Source: Viridibacterium sediminicola
Lineage (GTDB): Bacteria; Pseudomonadota; Gammaproteobacteria; Burkholderiales; Rhodocyclaceae
Direction of reading: 5' to 3'
Assembly: GCF_039631295.1 (NCBI RefSeq)
Contig: NZ_JBDIVE010000006.1
Span: 62,001-126,000 of the forward strand
Length of the DNA: 64,000 nucleotides
The translations under genes and the position numbers were made by a program. This document shows, one piece after another, positions 1 through 9,202 of this stretch. Each line of letters starts with the position of its first letter. Position 1 is the stretch's first letter. The notes under the pieces are model-generated. The model was not told where the DNA came from, did no database searches, and saw nothing but the letters and a program-made list of their open reading frames with translations.

Positions 1-1
1 G

Positions 2-100
2 CCGGGTGTCCGATACGCATTGGTCCAGAGCATCTATGAGTATTTTATTGTGTTGAAGACTAAGGAAATTGATTTCAGATCAAGAAATGGCTTTTTTTGA
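2..100 (+). CDS. C-terminal end of an unidentified protein (partial)
   Basis: An open frame enters from the left edge and ends in TGA at 98-100. The tail reads like a real protein end (it contains RYALVQSIYEYFIVLK, then basic and polar residues). It lies in the same orientation as the exopolysaccharide genes that follow, 80 bases before the next start, so it is probably the last part of an upstream gene of that locus. A glycosyltransferase or acyltransferase is possible. Only 32 codons are visible, so no function is assigned and the open frame could be chance. Confidence 0.35.
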   Translation, partial: PGVRYALVQSIYEYFIVLKTKEIDFRSRNGFF

Positions 101-180
101 TTTCATATGTTAAGCAAACATAGTTGTTTTTTTGCGTGACGTTAAATGGCAAGTTTTTGTAGTTGATTTCTTAAGCGTCA

Positions 181-2091
181 ATGAAATATACCCCATTGCT
201 ATGTCGACTCGTTAGCTTGCTCCGACTAGGATTATTCCTGAGTTGTATTGTCTTTGGAGCATCAGTTCACGCCGCGCTTAAGGAGGATGATTGGCTGGAT
301 GCAGTGGGCAGTCGGCGAGATCTTTTGCTTGCATCAGGGGCAAGTCGGCGCGTCGATCTTTCTCGCGGGGCGAAGACAGCGGCTTATGAGGTTTTGGCGG
401 CCACTGCGGTGGAAGGGTGCGGTCCGAAAGAGTGGCCTCAATACATGGTCGATCTGCCAAAACTGAAAGTGTCGGATAGCTCTGATGGACCAGTTGAAAT
501 GTTCGCACTGCCGCCTTTGGTACGCTATTTATACCAGTTTGGCGATTGTTTGAGTTCCTTGCAAAAATCAGAGCTAATTGCCAATTTTGTGGCGCTAAAT
601 AATCGCCAACGGCTCACTGCACATGGAACGCTTAATCATGCGGTAATGAGGGCTACATCCTGGTATTTACTCGCTCAATATTTTGAGAGAGCCAAATGGA
701 CTGATTGGGATGGAAAGGTTTTTGATTCAATAGCCCTGATGCGGGAGACGAAGTCAAAGTTAGCACAAAGGCGTAGTCATTTCTTTAACAAGGGACATTA
801 TGAGCTGCTTTCGCCCACCTATGCGATGGTCGATTATTTTCCTTTGTTGAATTTGATCGATTTCGCGGCGGACGAGGATGTTAGAAATAGTGCTGAATCT
901 GAAGCGTTGCTGGAGCTGGCTGCGCTGCGCGCACATTCGTTTCATGGCGTCATAGTGCCGCCACTGACACGCAAAAACTACGATCAAATGAACTCCACTG
1001 ATCCGACGAGTAGTTATACGCCATCCATTAGTCAACAGATTCTTTGGTACTACTATGGTGAGCCGAAAGGCTTTGAAAATCGTGATTTCCGGAGTGGAGA
1101 GCCGTTCTACGCAGCGATGCTGGCGCTTTCTAAATGGAGGCCGCCTGCTGCTATAAGGGGTATATCGTCCGGTTCAGGCTATCGAATTCGTTATAACACA
1201 CCACGTTTTGGTGTTTGGGATGCCTTAACACCGATTGAAATATATGGTGATAGTCTTATTGGGGACGAATTCGCAATCGGGACCGGGAACCTGAATTTTC
1301 AACCTGCCGGCTATAGCGGTCATATACAAACCTTTGCGATATTGTTGAAGTCCGACAAGCCATACAATCAAATCGAGTGTTACCACCCTTTCTGGAAGAG
1401 CAATCAGGGGGAGGATGCTTGGTCTACCGATAGATCATCGCCGTTTCAGCAGATGTATCGCTACGACGAATCATCTGTCGTGATGTTGTTCGATATTCCG
1501 GATAAAGACCCCTGGCCTTTGAACAAAGACAATCGATTCTGGAAAGATCGAGATCAGCATGCCAATGATTTGCTTAAAGTCGCAGCCTGTCGCGTGTCAC
1601 GCAGTTTTGATGAGGTTGTTTTCGATGGGCAGTGGGTTTTTGTCAGGCAAGGGGATGTTTATGTGGCGATGGCGAGTCTCAACGGGAAATATGAAATAGA
1701 TGAGGCTAAGTCTTCATTGTTAAGAGATTTCTATTCTATAAAAATACGCCAAGCCAGAAGCGCGCTGTTTTTTAGGGTTGAACGACGTAAAACGGACGCT
1801 GACTTTAATGATTTTAAATCTCGGATGAAGTCATCACCTCTCCCGGTTTTTGATGCTTCTGTCGGTTCGGTGCTGGTGCACGAAATGACTGGCGATGTGA
1901 CAGAAGTTAGATGCCGGATTGAGAAGCTTGCGACTGAGGCTGATTGGTGGTCGGCCGTGCCTTTGATACTCAGGAATGGTCATGACATCAAGCCGGATGA
2001 TTCGTTTGTGATTGACTCCACTGTGCTTTCTATTCGCGATGGAGTATTGCGCGTCAGATCGGACAAAGGCGATCTAGATTTAAAAAACTGA
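181..2091 (+). CDS. predicted secreted polysaccharide-active enzyme (heparinase/lyase-like alpha-toroid)
   Basis: A 636-residue protein with a typical Sec signal peptide (hydrophobic stretch about residues 10-31, ending SVHAA). Two segments recall the helical toroid of heparinase-like lyases: one around TAHGTLNHAVMRATSWYL, and one with ELLSPTYAMVDYFPLLNL, where an aromatic-rich SPTY motif precedes leucine-rich helices. The C-terminal half is beta-rich, as in the sandwich domain of those enzymes. It sits directly upstream of ugd (26 bases) in the exopolysaccharide locus, where secreted lyases commonly trim or release polymer. No catalytic residues are assigned with confidence. The family is inferred from general architecture, so a non-enzymatic secreted protein remains possible. 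Base composition is AT-richer than the housekeeping genes after 17 kb. Confidence 0.5.
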   Translation: MKYTPLLCRLVSLLRLGLFLSCIVFGASVHAALKEDDWLDAVGSRRDLLLASGASRRVDLSRGAKTAAYEVLAATAVEGCGPKEWPQYMVDLPKLKVSDSSDGPVEMFALPPLVRYLYQFGDCLSSLQKSELIANFVALNNRQRLTAHGTLNHAVMRATSWYLLAQYFERAKWTDWDGKVFDSIALMRETKSKLAQRRSHFFNKGHYELLSPTYAMVDYFPLLNLIDFAADEDVRNSAESEALLELAALRAHSFHGVIVPPLTRKNYDQMNSTDPTSSYTPSISQQILWYYYGEPKGFENRDFRSGEPFYAAMLALSKWRPPAAIRGISSGSGYRIRYNTPRFGVWDALTPIEIYGDSLIGDEFAIGTGNLNFQPAGYSGHIQTFAILLKSDKPYNQIECYHPFWKSNQGEDAWSTDRSSPFQQMYRYDESSVVMLFDIPDKDPWPLNKDNRFWKDRDQHANDLLKVAACRVSRSFDEVVFDGQWVFVRQGDVYVAMASLNGKYEIDEAKSSLLRDFYSIKIRQARSALFFRVERRKTDADFNDFKSRMKSSPLPVFDASVGSVLVHEMTGDVTEVRCRIEKLATEADWWSAVPLILRNGHDIKPDDSFVIDSTVLSIRDGVLRVRSDKGDLDLKN

Positions 2092-2117
2092 TATTCACTA
2101 TCAATAGAGAATCGATT

Positions 2118-3452
2118 ATGAAAATTACCGTTGTTGGAACTGGTTACGTAGGCTTGGTGTCCGGGGCTTGTTTAGCAGAAGTGGGCAATGATGTCTTGTG
2201 TCTTGATTTGAATCCCGAAAAAATACGAATTTTGAAGGACGGAGGAATTCCCATCCATGAGCCGGGTCTGGATCAGGTTGTTTCGCGTAATGTTGCGGCG
2301 GGGCGTCTGCATTTCACGACCAGTATAGAAGAGGCTGTTCGATTTGGTACGGTTCAATTTATTGCCGTTGGTACACCGCCCGATGAAGATGGCTCTGCCG
2401 ATTTGCAATACGTACTGGCGGCTGCGCGCAACATCGGTCGCTTGATGACCGATTACAAGGTCGTGATTGATAAGAGTACCGTGCCGGTTGGCACTGCCGA
2501 CAAGGTGCGTGGAGCAATTGCAGAAGAGTTGGTTAAGCGTGATGTGGTTGTGCCTTATAGCGTTGTGTCTAACCCCGAGTTTCTTAAGGAGGGGGCGGCT
2601 GTAGAGGACTTCATGCGCCCGGACCGGATCGTTGTCGGGGCAGATGATGAACAGGCAATCAACCTCATGCGCGCCCTGTATGCGCCTTTTCAGCGTAGCC
2701 ACGAGAAACTCGTGCTGATGGACGTGCGTTCAGCTGAGCTAACCAAATATGCCGCTAATGCCATGTTGGCGACGCGTATTTCTTTCATGAACGAATTGGC
2801 CGTTTTAGCCGAGAAGCTTGGGGCCGACATCGAGCACGTTCGTCAAGGTATCGGCTCTGATCCGCGTATCGGTCGTCATTTCTTGTATGCCGGTTGTGGT
2901 TACGGTGGTTCGTGTTTTCCGAAAGATGTCAAAGCGCTGATCCAGACTGCAGCTTCCGCGGGGCAGGGGTTAAAGGTGCTCCAAGCGGTTGAAGATGCTA
3001 ATGAAGCACAAAAGCTTGTCTTGGTGGACAAGATTACGCGTCGTTTTGGCTCCGATCTTTCAGGAAAACACTTCGCGTTATGGGGGCTGGCATTTAAACC
3101 CAATACGGACGACATGCGTGAAGCGCCAAGCCGTGTGCTTATTTCCGAGCTGTGCAAGCGAGGTGCGACTGTTACTGCTTACGATCCTGTGGCAATGGAT
3201 GAAGCGCGTCGTATTTTTGCTGAAGAGCCGCGTCTGAGCTATGCAGTACGGCCGATGCAAGCTCTAGATGGTGCCGATGCTTTAGTGATCGTAACCGAGT
3301 GGTTGGAGTTTCGTAGTCCAGACTTTTCAGCAATTAGAAAAACGCTGAAGAGCCCCGCTGTTTTTGATGGCCGCAATATGTATGATCCAGCATTGCTATT
3401 GGCTAATGGCCTTGAGTATGAAGCCATTGGTCTGGGAATCAAGCGAAATTGA
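2118..3452 (+). CDS. ugd: UDP-glucose 6-dehydrogenase
   Basis: Oxidises UDP-glucose to UDP-glucuronate with two NAD+ in the cytoplasm, supplying an acidic sugar donor for exopolysaccharide. The 444-residue length is normal for the family. The N-terminus has the Rossmann motif GTGYVGL. The middle carries KSTVPVGT and NPEFLKEG, and the active-site cysteine lies in GYGGSCFPKD at about residue 266. The C-terminal nucleotide-binding domain contains GLAFKPNTDD. It is the second gene of the plus-strand exopolysaccharide series, 26 bases after the secreted enzyme gene and 53 bases before the WcaI-like glycosyltransferase. The start is ATG at 2118. Its presence suggests that the polymer contains glucuronic acid or a sugar derived from it, which is inference. 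Confidence 0.95.
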   Translation: MKITVVGTGYVGLVSGACLAEVGNDVLCLDLNPEKIRILKDGGIPIHEPGLDQVVSRNVAAGRLHFTTSIEEAVRFGTVQFIAVGTPPDEDGSADLQYVLAAARNIGRLMTDYKVVIDKSTVPVGTADKVRGAIAEELVKRDVVVPYSVVSNPEFLKEGAAVEDFMRPDRIVVGADDEQAINLMRALYAPFQRSHEKLVLMDVRSAELTKYAANAMLATRISFMNELAVLAEKLGADIEHVRQGIGSDPRIGRHFLYAGCGYGGSCFPKDVKALIQTAASAGQGLKVLQAVEDANEAQKLVLVDKITRRFGSDLSGKHFALWGLAFKPNTDDMREAPSRVLISELCKRGATVTAYDPVAMDEARRIFAEEPRLSYAVRPMQALDGADALVIVTEWLEFRSPDFSAIRKTLKSPAVFDGRNMYDPALLLANGLEYEAIGLGIKRN

Positions 3453-3505
3453 ACCCTTGTTTTAGGGTTGATTGTGTTTTTTAATGATTCGCCGCTTGCT
3501 GATTT

Positions 3506-4870
3506 ATGAAAATACTAATATACGGAATAAATTTTGCTCCGGAGCTGACGGGCATCGGTAAATACACCGGAGAAATGGCGGATTGGCTGACCAAGCAGGG
3601 TCACGAGGTGCGCGTTGTGACGGCCCCTCCATACTATCCGGCCTGGCGGGTTGATTCGCCATATTCCGCAACGCGATATCATAAGGAGATCAGGCATCCT
3701 GCGTCCTTGCTTCCTGCTACCGATGCGATTTATTCCAACTTTGAAATTAAGAATAAATCGCTGTTGGCTGTCACTGACAGTCCTGTAGCCTCAGAGCAGA
3801 ACTCGGGATATCAAGTGTGGCGCTGTCCGCTATGGATTCCCAGGGCAGTTAATGGTTTGAAGCGGCTACTACACCTGGCGTCGTTTGCTGCGACTAGTTT
3901 TCCCATCATGCTTTGCCAGGCGCTATGGAGGCCGGATGTGGTGTGGATGGCCGCGCCCGCGCTTATGTGCGCACCAGGGGCCTGGCTTACTGCGCGCTTA
4001 GCGGGTGCGAAAGCTGTGATTCACATTCAGGATTACGAAGTGGATGCAGCTTTTCAGCTTGGTTTGTTGTCAAACCCTGTAGCCAGACGATTGGCACTGC
4101 GATGCGAGCGGTTTTTGTTGAGACGATTCGATCTGGTAAGCACGATTTCAGGACGAATGCAGCAGCTGGCTTTAAAAAAAGGGGTGGATAAGGCCAGGCT
4201 TATGTTCTTCCCGAATTGGGTTGACCTCGCAGCGATTGGCTCTATTGCTGAGCTTGCTGGGCCGCGGAAGGCTATCGATAGCTATCGTCTTGAATTAGGC
4301 ATTTCAAGTGATGCTGTCGTCGCCCTCTATTCCGGAAACATGGGTATGAAGCAGGGGCTGGAGGTTCTTCCGCAGGCAGCAACCCTTCTCGCTCAGTCAC
4401 ACCCTGATGTGATTTTCGTTTTCTGCGGGCAGGGCGCCGGCAAAGCAGCTCTGGATATTCAATGCAAAGGGCTGAGCAATGTGCGCTTGCTACCGCTGCA
4501 GCCCTTGGCGCGCCTCGGGGAGCTGCTCAGCATGGCCGATATCCATCTACTTCCGCAGCGTGCTGATGCGGCTGATTTGGTCATGCCGTCAAAACTCACC
4601 GGTATGCTCGCCAGCGGCCGACCCGTGATTGCGACAGCCGCAGCGGGAACCGAGCTCGCTGACGTTGTAGCAAGCTGTGGTTTGATTGTCCCACCGGAAA
4701 ATCCCAAGGCCTTGGCTGATGCGGTTGTCCGACTTTCGTCGGATGGCGCGTTGCGACAACAACTGGGGCGTTCAGGAAGGCGTTACGCAGAGCAGAATCT
4801 GGATGTGCAAGTTGTACTCAGGCGCTTTGAGCAGACGCTTCATTGCATTACTGGCGCCGCTGGGCGTTAG
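3506..4870 (+). CDS. wcaI: WcaI-type glycosyltransferase (GT4 family)
   Basis: A 454-residue GT-B glycosyltransferase resembling WcaI of colanic-acid loci. The N-terminus MKILIYGINFAPELTGIGKY is characteristic: the PELTGIGKYT loop is the donor and acceptor edge of this subfamily. It continues with WLTKQGHEVRVVTAPPYYP. The C-terminal domain has the usual GT4 features YSGNMGMKQGLE, VFCGQGAGK, LPQRADAADLVMPSKL and SGRPVIATA. It transfers a hexose or uronate onto a lipid-linked repeat unit at the cytoplasmic face of the membrane. It follows ugd by 53 bases and is closed by a clear intrinsic terminator at 4916-4939, which ends the first transcription unit. The exact sugar specificity cannot be read from the sequence. 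Confidence 0.85.
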   Translation: MKILIYGINFAPELTGIGKYTGEMADWLTKQGHEVRVVTAPPYYPAWRVDSPYSATRYHKEIRHPASLLPATDAIYSNFEIKNKSLLAVTDSPVASEQNSGYQVWRCPLWIPRAVNGLKRLLHLASFAATSFPIMLCQALWRPDVVWMAAPALMCAPGAWLTARLAGAKAVIHIQDYEVDAAFQLGLLSNPVARRLALRCERFLLRRFDLVSTISGRMQQLALKKGVDKARLMFFPNWVDLAAIGSIAELAGPRKAIDSYRLELGISSDAVVALYSGNMGMKQGLEVLPQAATLLAQSHPDVIFVFCGQGAGKAALDIQCKGLSNVRLLPLQPLARLGELLSMADIHLLPQRADAADLVMPSKLTGMLASGRPVIATAAAGTELADVVASCGLIVPPENPKALADAVVRLSSDGALRQQLGRSGRRYAEQNLDVQVVLRRFEQTLHCITGAAGR

Positions 4871-4915
4871 CGGGTCAGTGCACTTCGTTTCATTTGTATT
4901 GGTTTCAAACCAACT

Positions 4916-4939
4916 TAGCCCATTATGGGCTATTTTTTT
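4916..4939 (+). terminator. intrinsic terminator after wcaI-like gene
   Basis: The perfect stem TAGCCCATTATGGGCTA (4916-4932) is followed directly by seven T residues. It lies 46 bases after the stop codon of the glycosyltransferase gene, in a 200-base intergenic gap. It separates the first three genes from the rest of the exopolysaccharide locus, so the following gene probably has its own promoter between about 4940 and 5060. Confidence 0.8.
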
Positions 4940-5072
4940 GTCGTTTTTAACAAAAAAATAATGTTTCGCGGATTGCATTTTTCAAGAGGTAGAATCTGAG
5001 CTAGTTTTGATTTAAGATTTTTTTGCAGTGCAGTAGATTTGAATTTGGGTTAAATTGAAGAGCGAGGTTGCT

Positions 5073-5660
5073 ATGTCTGTACTTAAAAAAGCACTGCCAG
5101 CGATATTTATAGCGTTGATTACTCCCGCGGTGGATGCGGAAACGACGCCCTCGCCGAAAGTTAAAGCAACGCAGCCGTCTATTCAGTGCGCAAGGGATGA
5201 GCCGAAGAGTGCTTCCGCTAACCAGCGCCGCAAGGTTAAAAAGCGATCGACTAACAAAAATATCGTCGATAACCGTAATGTCGCAACGAATACTGGCGGG
5301 CTTGTGTGCGCCGCTCCGGCAAGTACATCCACGGCGCAGCCCGTCGAGCCTGTTGTTGCGCAATCAGCTGCTGTGGCTGAAGCACCGTCTACTGTGACCA
5401 CGACAGCAGATACCACGAAAGAGGCAGGTAATGCTTCGTCCAAGCAGGCAAAAACTAGGGTGCTAACTCCCAGTGAGATAGAGGCGGCAGTGGCCGCCGG
5501 TGCCGACCCATCTACTTTGGTTAGCCCGTCTGCTGCAGGCGTCGGTCAAGGGCTTGGCACAGCCGACGGTATTGGTTCGACAACAACAGCACCCGTGCTA
5601 AATACCCCTTCATTTGGTGGAAGCGGTGGCGGGTCTGGTTCAGCTGCAAGTAGAAGCTGA
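5073..5660 (+). CDS. secreted low-complexity protein of the exopolysaccharide locus, function unknown
   Basis: A 195-residue protein starting MSVLKKALPAIFIALI with a signal peptide cleaved near VDAE. The ATG at 5073 is preferred over the in-frame TTG at 5055 because a GCGAGG ribosome site lies just before it. The mature part is rich in Ala, Thr, Ser and Val and has a basic patch (QRRKVKKRSTNK). A short more ordered segment (LTPSEIEAAVAAGADPSTL) follows, then a Gly/Ser-rich tail (GGSGGGSGSAASRS). It is flanked on both sides by intrinsic terminators and so is probably transcribed alone. No known domain was recognised. A periplasmic or surface role in polymer assembly is a guess from location only. 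Confidence 0.6.
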   Translation: MSVLKKALPAIFIALITPAVDAETTPSPKVKATQPSIQCARDEPKSASANQRRKVKKRSTNKNIVDNRNVATNTGGLVCAAPASTSTAQPVEPVVAQSAAVAEAPSTVTTTADTTKEAGNASSKQAKTRVLTPSEIEAAVAAGADPSTLVSPSAAGVGQGLGTADGIGSTTTAPVLNTPSFGGSGGGSGSAASRS

Positions 5661-5680
5661 ATGAGTGCAATCACTCGTGA

Positions 5681-5704
5681 ATGGCAGCCGCGGCTGCCAT
5701 TTTT
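5681..5704 (+). terminator. intrinsic terminator
   Basis: The perfect 20-base palindrome ATGGCAGCCGCGGCTGCCAT (5681-5700) is followed by TTTT. It lies 20 bases after the stop of the low-complexity protein gene and just before the O-antigen ligase-like gene. Confidence 0.75.
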
Positions 5705-5744
5705 CGTGGTGCCAATAGCGCCATAAAATATGTGAATGTAGCAC

Positions 5745-7166
5745 TTGATTAAATCAAAATTGATACCCAGATCAGCGCTGGAACATGTTTTATTTACCAT
5801 GTTTCTGGTGCTGTTGGTTTGGGCGCCGCTACCGCTGGCCAGTAATAGAAGCTGGGCCCTTGGGCTGCTAAGCATGTGGGTTTGGTTGTTGTTACTTGCT
5901 TCTATCTATTCACATCTGCGCAGCGGGAGATCTGTGCTGTCTGAGTTGAAGCAGGTGAAATGGCCACTCATGTGCCTCGGCGGTTTTGCAATGCTTGTTA
6001 CTGTTCAACTTGTGAGCGCGGCGTTGGGTGGGGCGGATGATGGTAATACATGGCCAATTATAGAGATTGTTACGCTAGATCCATTCAATACACGTGAGTA
6101 TCTACTGGCAACGCTGTGCTATTTGGGCGCATTTGTTTTAGTCCAGCTAATTCTTCGTAACGAGTCGGATGTGTTGTGGGTGTTGGTAACACTTGTTTTT
6201 TCTGGGGTTTTACAGTCGCTGATTGCGATTTTATTGTTTGCGTCGAAGGCAGAATATAAATACTTCTTCATGCAGTTTACCCAAGGTGAGAGAGTATCGG
6301 GAACTTTCGCCAACTGGGACCATCTTGCGGGTTATCTGGAGATGTGCCTTTCGCTTGGCATTGGATTGATGTTGTCACACAGCTCCGGTAGCGCTGTCGG
6401 GCGCTCGTCGCTGCGGGATCGAGTTGTTGCTGCTTTGAAATTTTCCCTGTCGGTCAAAATGCTTGTCCGCTTGATGCTAATAGTCATGGTTATTGCTCTT
6501 GTGTTGACTCATTCACGCATGGGCAATGCGGCATTCTTTATCTCGCTACTACTTGTTGGCACTTGCGGGATGTTTGCTAATAAGAAAATAAGGAAGTCAG
6601 CTTTTTGGCTGGTGCTCAGCCTGATTGTTGTCGATGTATTGATCGTAGGGCAGTGGATTGGGGTGGAGCGAGTTGTACAGCGAATTCAAGGTACTGCACT
6701 TAGTGCTGAGAATGCGCGGGGGGAAGAGACGCTGGAGCAGCGAATGTTGCCTGCCAGGCAATCTTTACCTGCATTAATGGAACGGCCATGGCTGGGGTTT
6801 GGTGGGGCAACTTTTTATACTGTATTCCCTCGTTTCAAACAGCAGAATTTGCCGCCTTATTATGACCATGCTCACAATGATTATATTGAGATAGCCATGG
6901 ATACCGGATTTTCGGGACTTTCAATGTTGGCGATGTTGGTCCTGCTGACGCTGTGGCGACTGCGTATTTTTTGGTCAGCTACGCAACCGCGTTTAAATCG
7001 GGGCGTTGCATTTGGGGTGAGCATGGCAATACTGTGTGAGCTTATTCACAGCTTTGTTGATTTTAATTTTCAGATACCTGCCAATGCATTGACGTTTACC
7101 GTCGTCATCGCACTTGTGTGGGTGCTGAATCCGAGTTATTCACGATTCAACGCATCGATTACATGA
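5745..7166 (+). CDS. O-antigen ligase/polymerase-like membrane protein (Wzy_C domain)
   Basis: A 473-residue polytopic inner-membrane protein with roughly a dozen hydrophobic segments. The large periplasmic loop has the family hallmark: RPWLGFGG followed by YYDHAHNDYIEIAMDTGFSG, matching the HNxYL/I pattern of WaaL, Wzy and PilO-type ligases. In exopolysaccharide loci such proteins usually polymerise lipid-linked repeat units at the periplasmic face. Together with the tyrosine kinase, export protein and barrel downstream, this suggests a Wzx/Wzy-type pathway, although no flippase is in the window. The start is uncertain: TTG at 5745 has no good ribosome site, and the in-frame ATG of MFLVLLVWAPLPLA, 17 codons later, is an alternative. 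Confidence 0.85.
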   Translation: MIKSKLIPRSALEHVLFTMFLVLLVWAPLPLASNRSWALGLLSMWVWLLLLASIYSHLRSGRSVLSELKQVKWPLMCLGGFAMLVTVQLVSAALGGADDGNTWPIIEIVTLDPFNTREYLLATLCYLGAFVLVQLILRNESDVLWVLVTLVFSGVLQSLIAILLFASKAEYKYFFMQFTQGERVSGTFANWDHLAGYLEMCLSLGIGLMLSHSSGSAVGRSSLRDRVVAALKFSLSVKMLVRLMLIVMVIALVLTHSRMGNAAFFISLLLVGTCGMFANKKIRKSAFWLVLSLIVVDVLIVGQWIGVERVVQRIQGTALSAENARGEETLEQRMLPARQSLPALMERPWLGFGGATFYTVFPRFKQQNLPPYYDHAHNDYIEIAMDTGFSGLSMLAMLVLLTLWRLRIFWSATQPRLNRGVAFGVSMAILCELIHSFVDFNFQIPANALTFTVVIALVWVLNPSYSRFNASIT

Positions 7167-7230
7167 TCTGGGTCTGTCTTTTGTTGTTTTGTATTTGCTT
7201 GATTAATGTATGCAGAATTGTGAGGTTGAA

Positions 7231-8544
7231 ATGAGTACGGATACAAAAGATTATAGGCGCTCATCGTTGTCAGTACTTGTCGCGTCTGCTGCAGCACTAA
7301 ATACTATTGCAACATATGCCGCCGATGTCGCAGATACTGCAAATGCATCGCCTTCTTCAGCGGCTATCACCAATCCGTCATCCATACAGCCATCTAGTGT
7401 ATATGAGTCGTCTGGCATACCCGTTGGCTCTTCGCGTACTGCAGCGCCTATCAGATTTGATGGCGTGAATGTGTATTTGTCGTCTTTGGCCTGGGGCGGG
7501 TGGGACAGCAACGTTACGCAAGCAACTACAGGCCTAGAGCGGAGTTCCGTTTTTTATAAAATACGTCCGTCGATTATTGCCGATATACCGTATCGCGCCG
7601 ATCGCTACACATTTGGTTATGTTGGTGATTACACTAATTATAGCTCTGTTGCTGAGAACAATATTTACAATAGTGATTTTTTGTTTAATGCAAAGAATGA
7701 GTTCACGACCCGAACTGCGTTGGCTTGGGGGTTGAGCTATTTAGATCGTTATGATCCGATTGGTAGTACTGATCGAAGTATTGGTGCGTCAACGCCAGAC
7801 CATCATCATGACTGGTTGGCAAATGGAACATTTCGCTATGGGGCGCCGGGAGCGCCTGGACAACTGGAGTTTGATGCCGGCGTTGGCGGGAAGCGCTATC
7901 AAAATAACCGCGAATCGACCGCTACAGCGGATGTCGATATAAGCAATTTTGGCACCCGGTTTTATTATCGGGTCGCCCCTAAAACTCGACTACTGACAGA
8001 GTTTCGTAATACCACTTTCGATTATGTAGATGACAGCTTGCTTCTCGATAACAGCGAGAGGCGCTATATGCTCGGGGCTACCTGGGACGCAACTGCTGCC
8101 ACCAGCGGTATCGCTAAGCTTGGCGCATTGACAAAAGACTTCAAGTCGAATCTGCGGAAAAGATATATAGGGTTCACATGGGAGGTTAGTCTTCGTTGGA
8201 AGCCGATGAGCTATACGAATATAGATTTCCTTAGTGGCAGGTCTGCTGTGGATCCTTCGGGCTCCAGCACCAGTTTTGTGATCGAGCGCAACAATACTTT
8301 GAAATGGACCCACGACTGGACTGGCTATTTGCATAGCACGGCATCTGCCGGCGTGCAGCAATTGCGCTATCAGGGCACCACACGTAATGACAAAGTACGT
8401 ACCTTAAGTGCGGGTATGAATTATGATTTTCGTCGCTGGCTAAGCGTCGGGCTGGAATATAGTTTATTTGATCGTGACTCCACTATTGATACGGATAAAT
8501 ATATTCGTCGCCTTACCGCGTTGAAACTGGATGCAGCACTCTGA
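7231..8544 (+). CDS. epsL: EpsL-type outer-membrane beta-barrel, exopolysaccharide secretion
   Basis: A 437-residue protein with an N-terminal export signal (LSVLVASAAALNTIATYAA) and a Ser/Thr/Ala-rich linker. It then has a long series of alternating hydrophobic/polar beta strands ending in an aliphatic C-terminus (LTALKLDAAL), as in outer-membrane barrels. The pattern GGWDSNVTQA early in the mature part, followed by repeated YRVAPKTRLLTEFRNT-like strands, matches EpsL proteins of methanolan-type loci, predicted to form the outer-membrane pore for polymer. ATG at 7231 is chosen because GTGAGG sits 6-12 bases before it; an upstream in-frame ATG at 7210 lacks a site. It is followed 13 bases later by the export protein gene. 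Confidence 0.8.
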   Translation: MSTDTKDYRRSSLSVLVASAAALNTIATYAADVADTANASPSSAAITNPSSIQPSSVYESSGIPVGSSRTAAPIRFDGVNVYLSSLAWGGWDSNVTQATTGLERSSVFYKIRPSIIADIPYRADRYTFGYVGDYTNYSSVAENNIYNSDFLFNAKNEFTTRTALAWGLSYLDRYDPIGSTDRSIGASTPDHHHDWLANGTFRYGAPGAPGQLEFDAGVGGKRYQNNRESTATADVDISNFGTRFYYRVAPKTRLLTEFRNTTFDYVDDSLLLDNSERRYMLGATWDATAATSGIAKLGALTKDFKSNLRKRYIGFTWEVSLRWKPMSYTNIDFLSGRSAVDPSGSSTSFVIERNNTLKWTHDWTGYLHSTASAGVQQLRYQGTTRNDKVRTLSAGMNYDFRRWLSVGLEYSLFDRDSTIDTDKYIRRLTALKLDAAL

Positions 8545-8557
8545 ATAGGGGATTTTG

Positions 8558-9148
8558 GTGTTTTATAAGCGTTTTTTGTTGGTGACTGCCCTGTTGTTGG
8601 TGTTGTCTGGACGCGCAGTTTATGCGCAAAGCGATATCTCTTCGACCTCGACATTGCCAGATCCATTGGCTGTAAGTAATTTTTTGTCAATTTACAAACT
8701 GGGCTCGGGGGATGTTATTTCCATCCAAGTATTTGGCGAGGAGGACTTGAGTCGAGAGAAAGTTCGACTAACGGATACCGGCACCGTTTTTATGCCCGGC
8801 CTTGGTGAGTTGAGTGTACGAGGCAAGACACTCGGCGATGTGGAAAGAATGATTGCTGACGGATTGCGTGGCCGCATCCTGGTCAATCCCAAGGTCTCCG
8901 TTTATGTTGAAGAGTATCGGCCATTTTTTATAAACGGAATGGTAGATAAACCTGGTGGATTCCCGTTTCAACCAGGTTTGACCGTAAGAAAGGCTGCAGC
9001 GCTTGCCGGTGGTTTCAAGGAGCGTGCTTCTCTTAACAAGTTGTATTTGATCCGCGGGGATGATCCGCGACAGGTTCAAGTCAAGGTGAATTTGAATACC
9101 CCGGTATTTCCAGGGGACATAATTACAGTGGAAGAAAGCTTTTTCTAG
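8558..9148 (+). CDS. epsE: polysaccharide export protein (Wza/EpsE-type)
   Basis: A 196-residue periplasmic or outer-membrane protein of the Poly_export family. It has a signal peptide (FLLVTALLLVLSGRAVYAQ). The export domain starts YKLGSGDVISIQVFGEEDLS and includes GLGELSVRGKTL, and a SLBB-like segment follows (FFINGMVDKPGGFPFQPGLTVRKAAALAGG), ending in PGDIITV. It probably gates polymer passage between periplasm and the EpsL-type barrel encoded just upstream. The GTG at 8558 is preferred because AGGGGA lies five bases before it; TTG at 8555 is the alternative. It is short compared with Wza (about 380 residues) and has no lipobox cysteine, as is common for EpsE types. Confidence 0.88.
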   Translation: MFYKRFLLVTALLLVLSGRAVYAQSDISSTSTLPDPLAVSNFLSIYKLGSGDVISIQVFGEEDLSREKVRLTDTGTVFMPGLGELSVRGKTLGDVERMIADGLRGRILVNPKVSVYVEEYRPFFINGMVDKPGGFPFQPGLTVRKAAALAGGFKERASLNKLYLIRGDDPRQVQVKVNLNTPVFPGDIITVEESFF

Positions 9149-9202
9149 CCTAAAGACTTAATTGTTGTGCCAATCCCCATAACTTTCCGGTTTCCTATCT
9201 AG

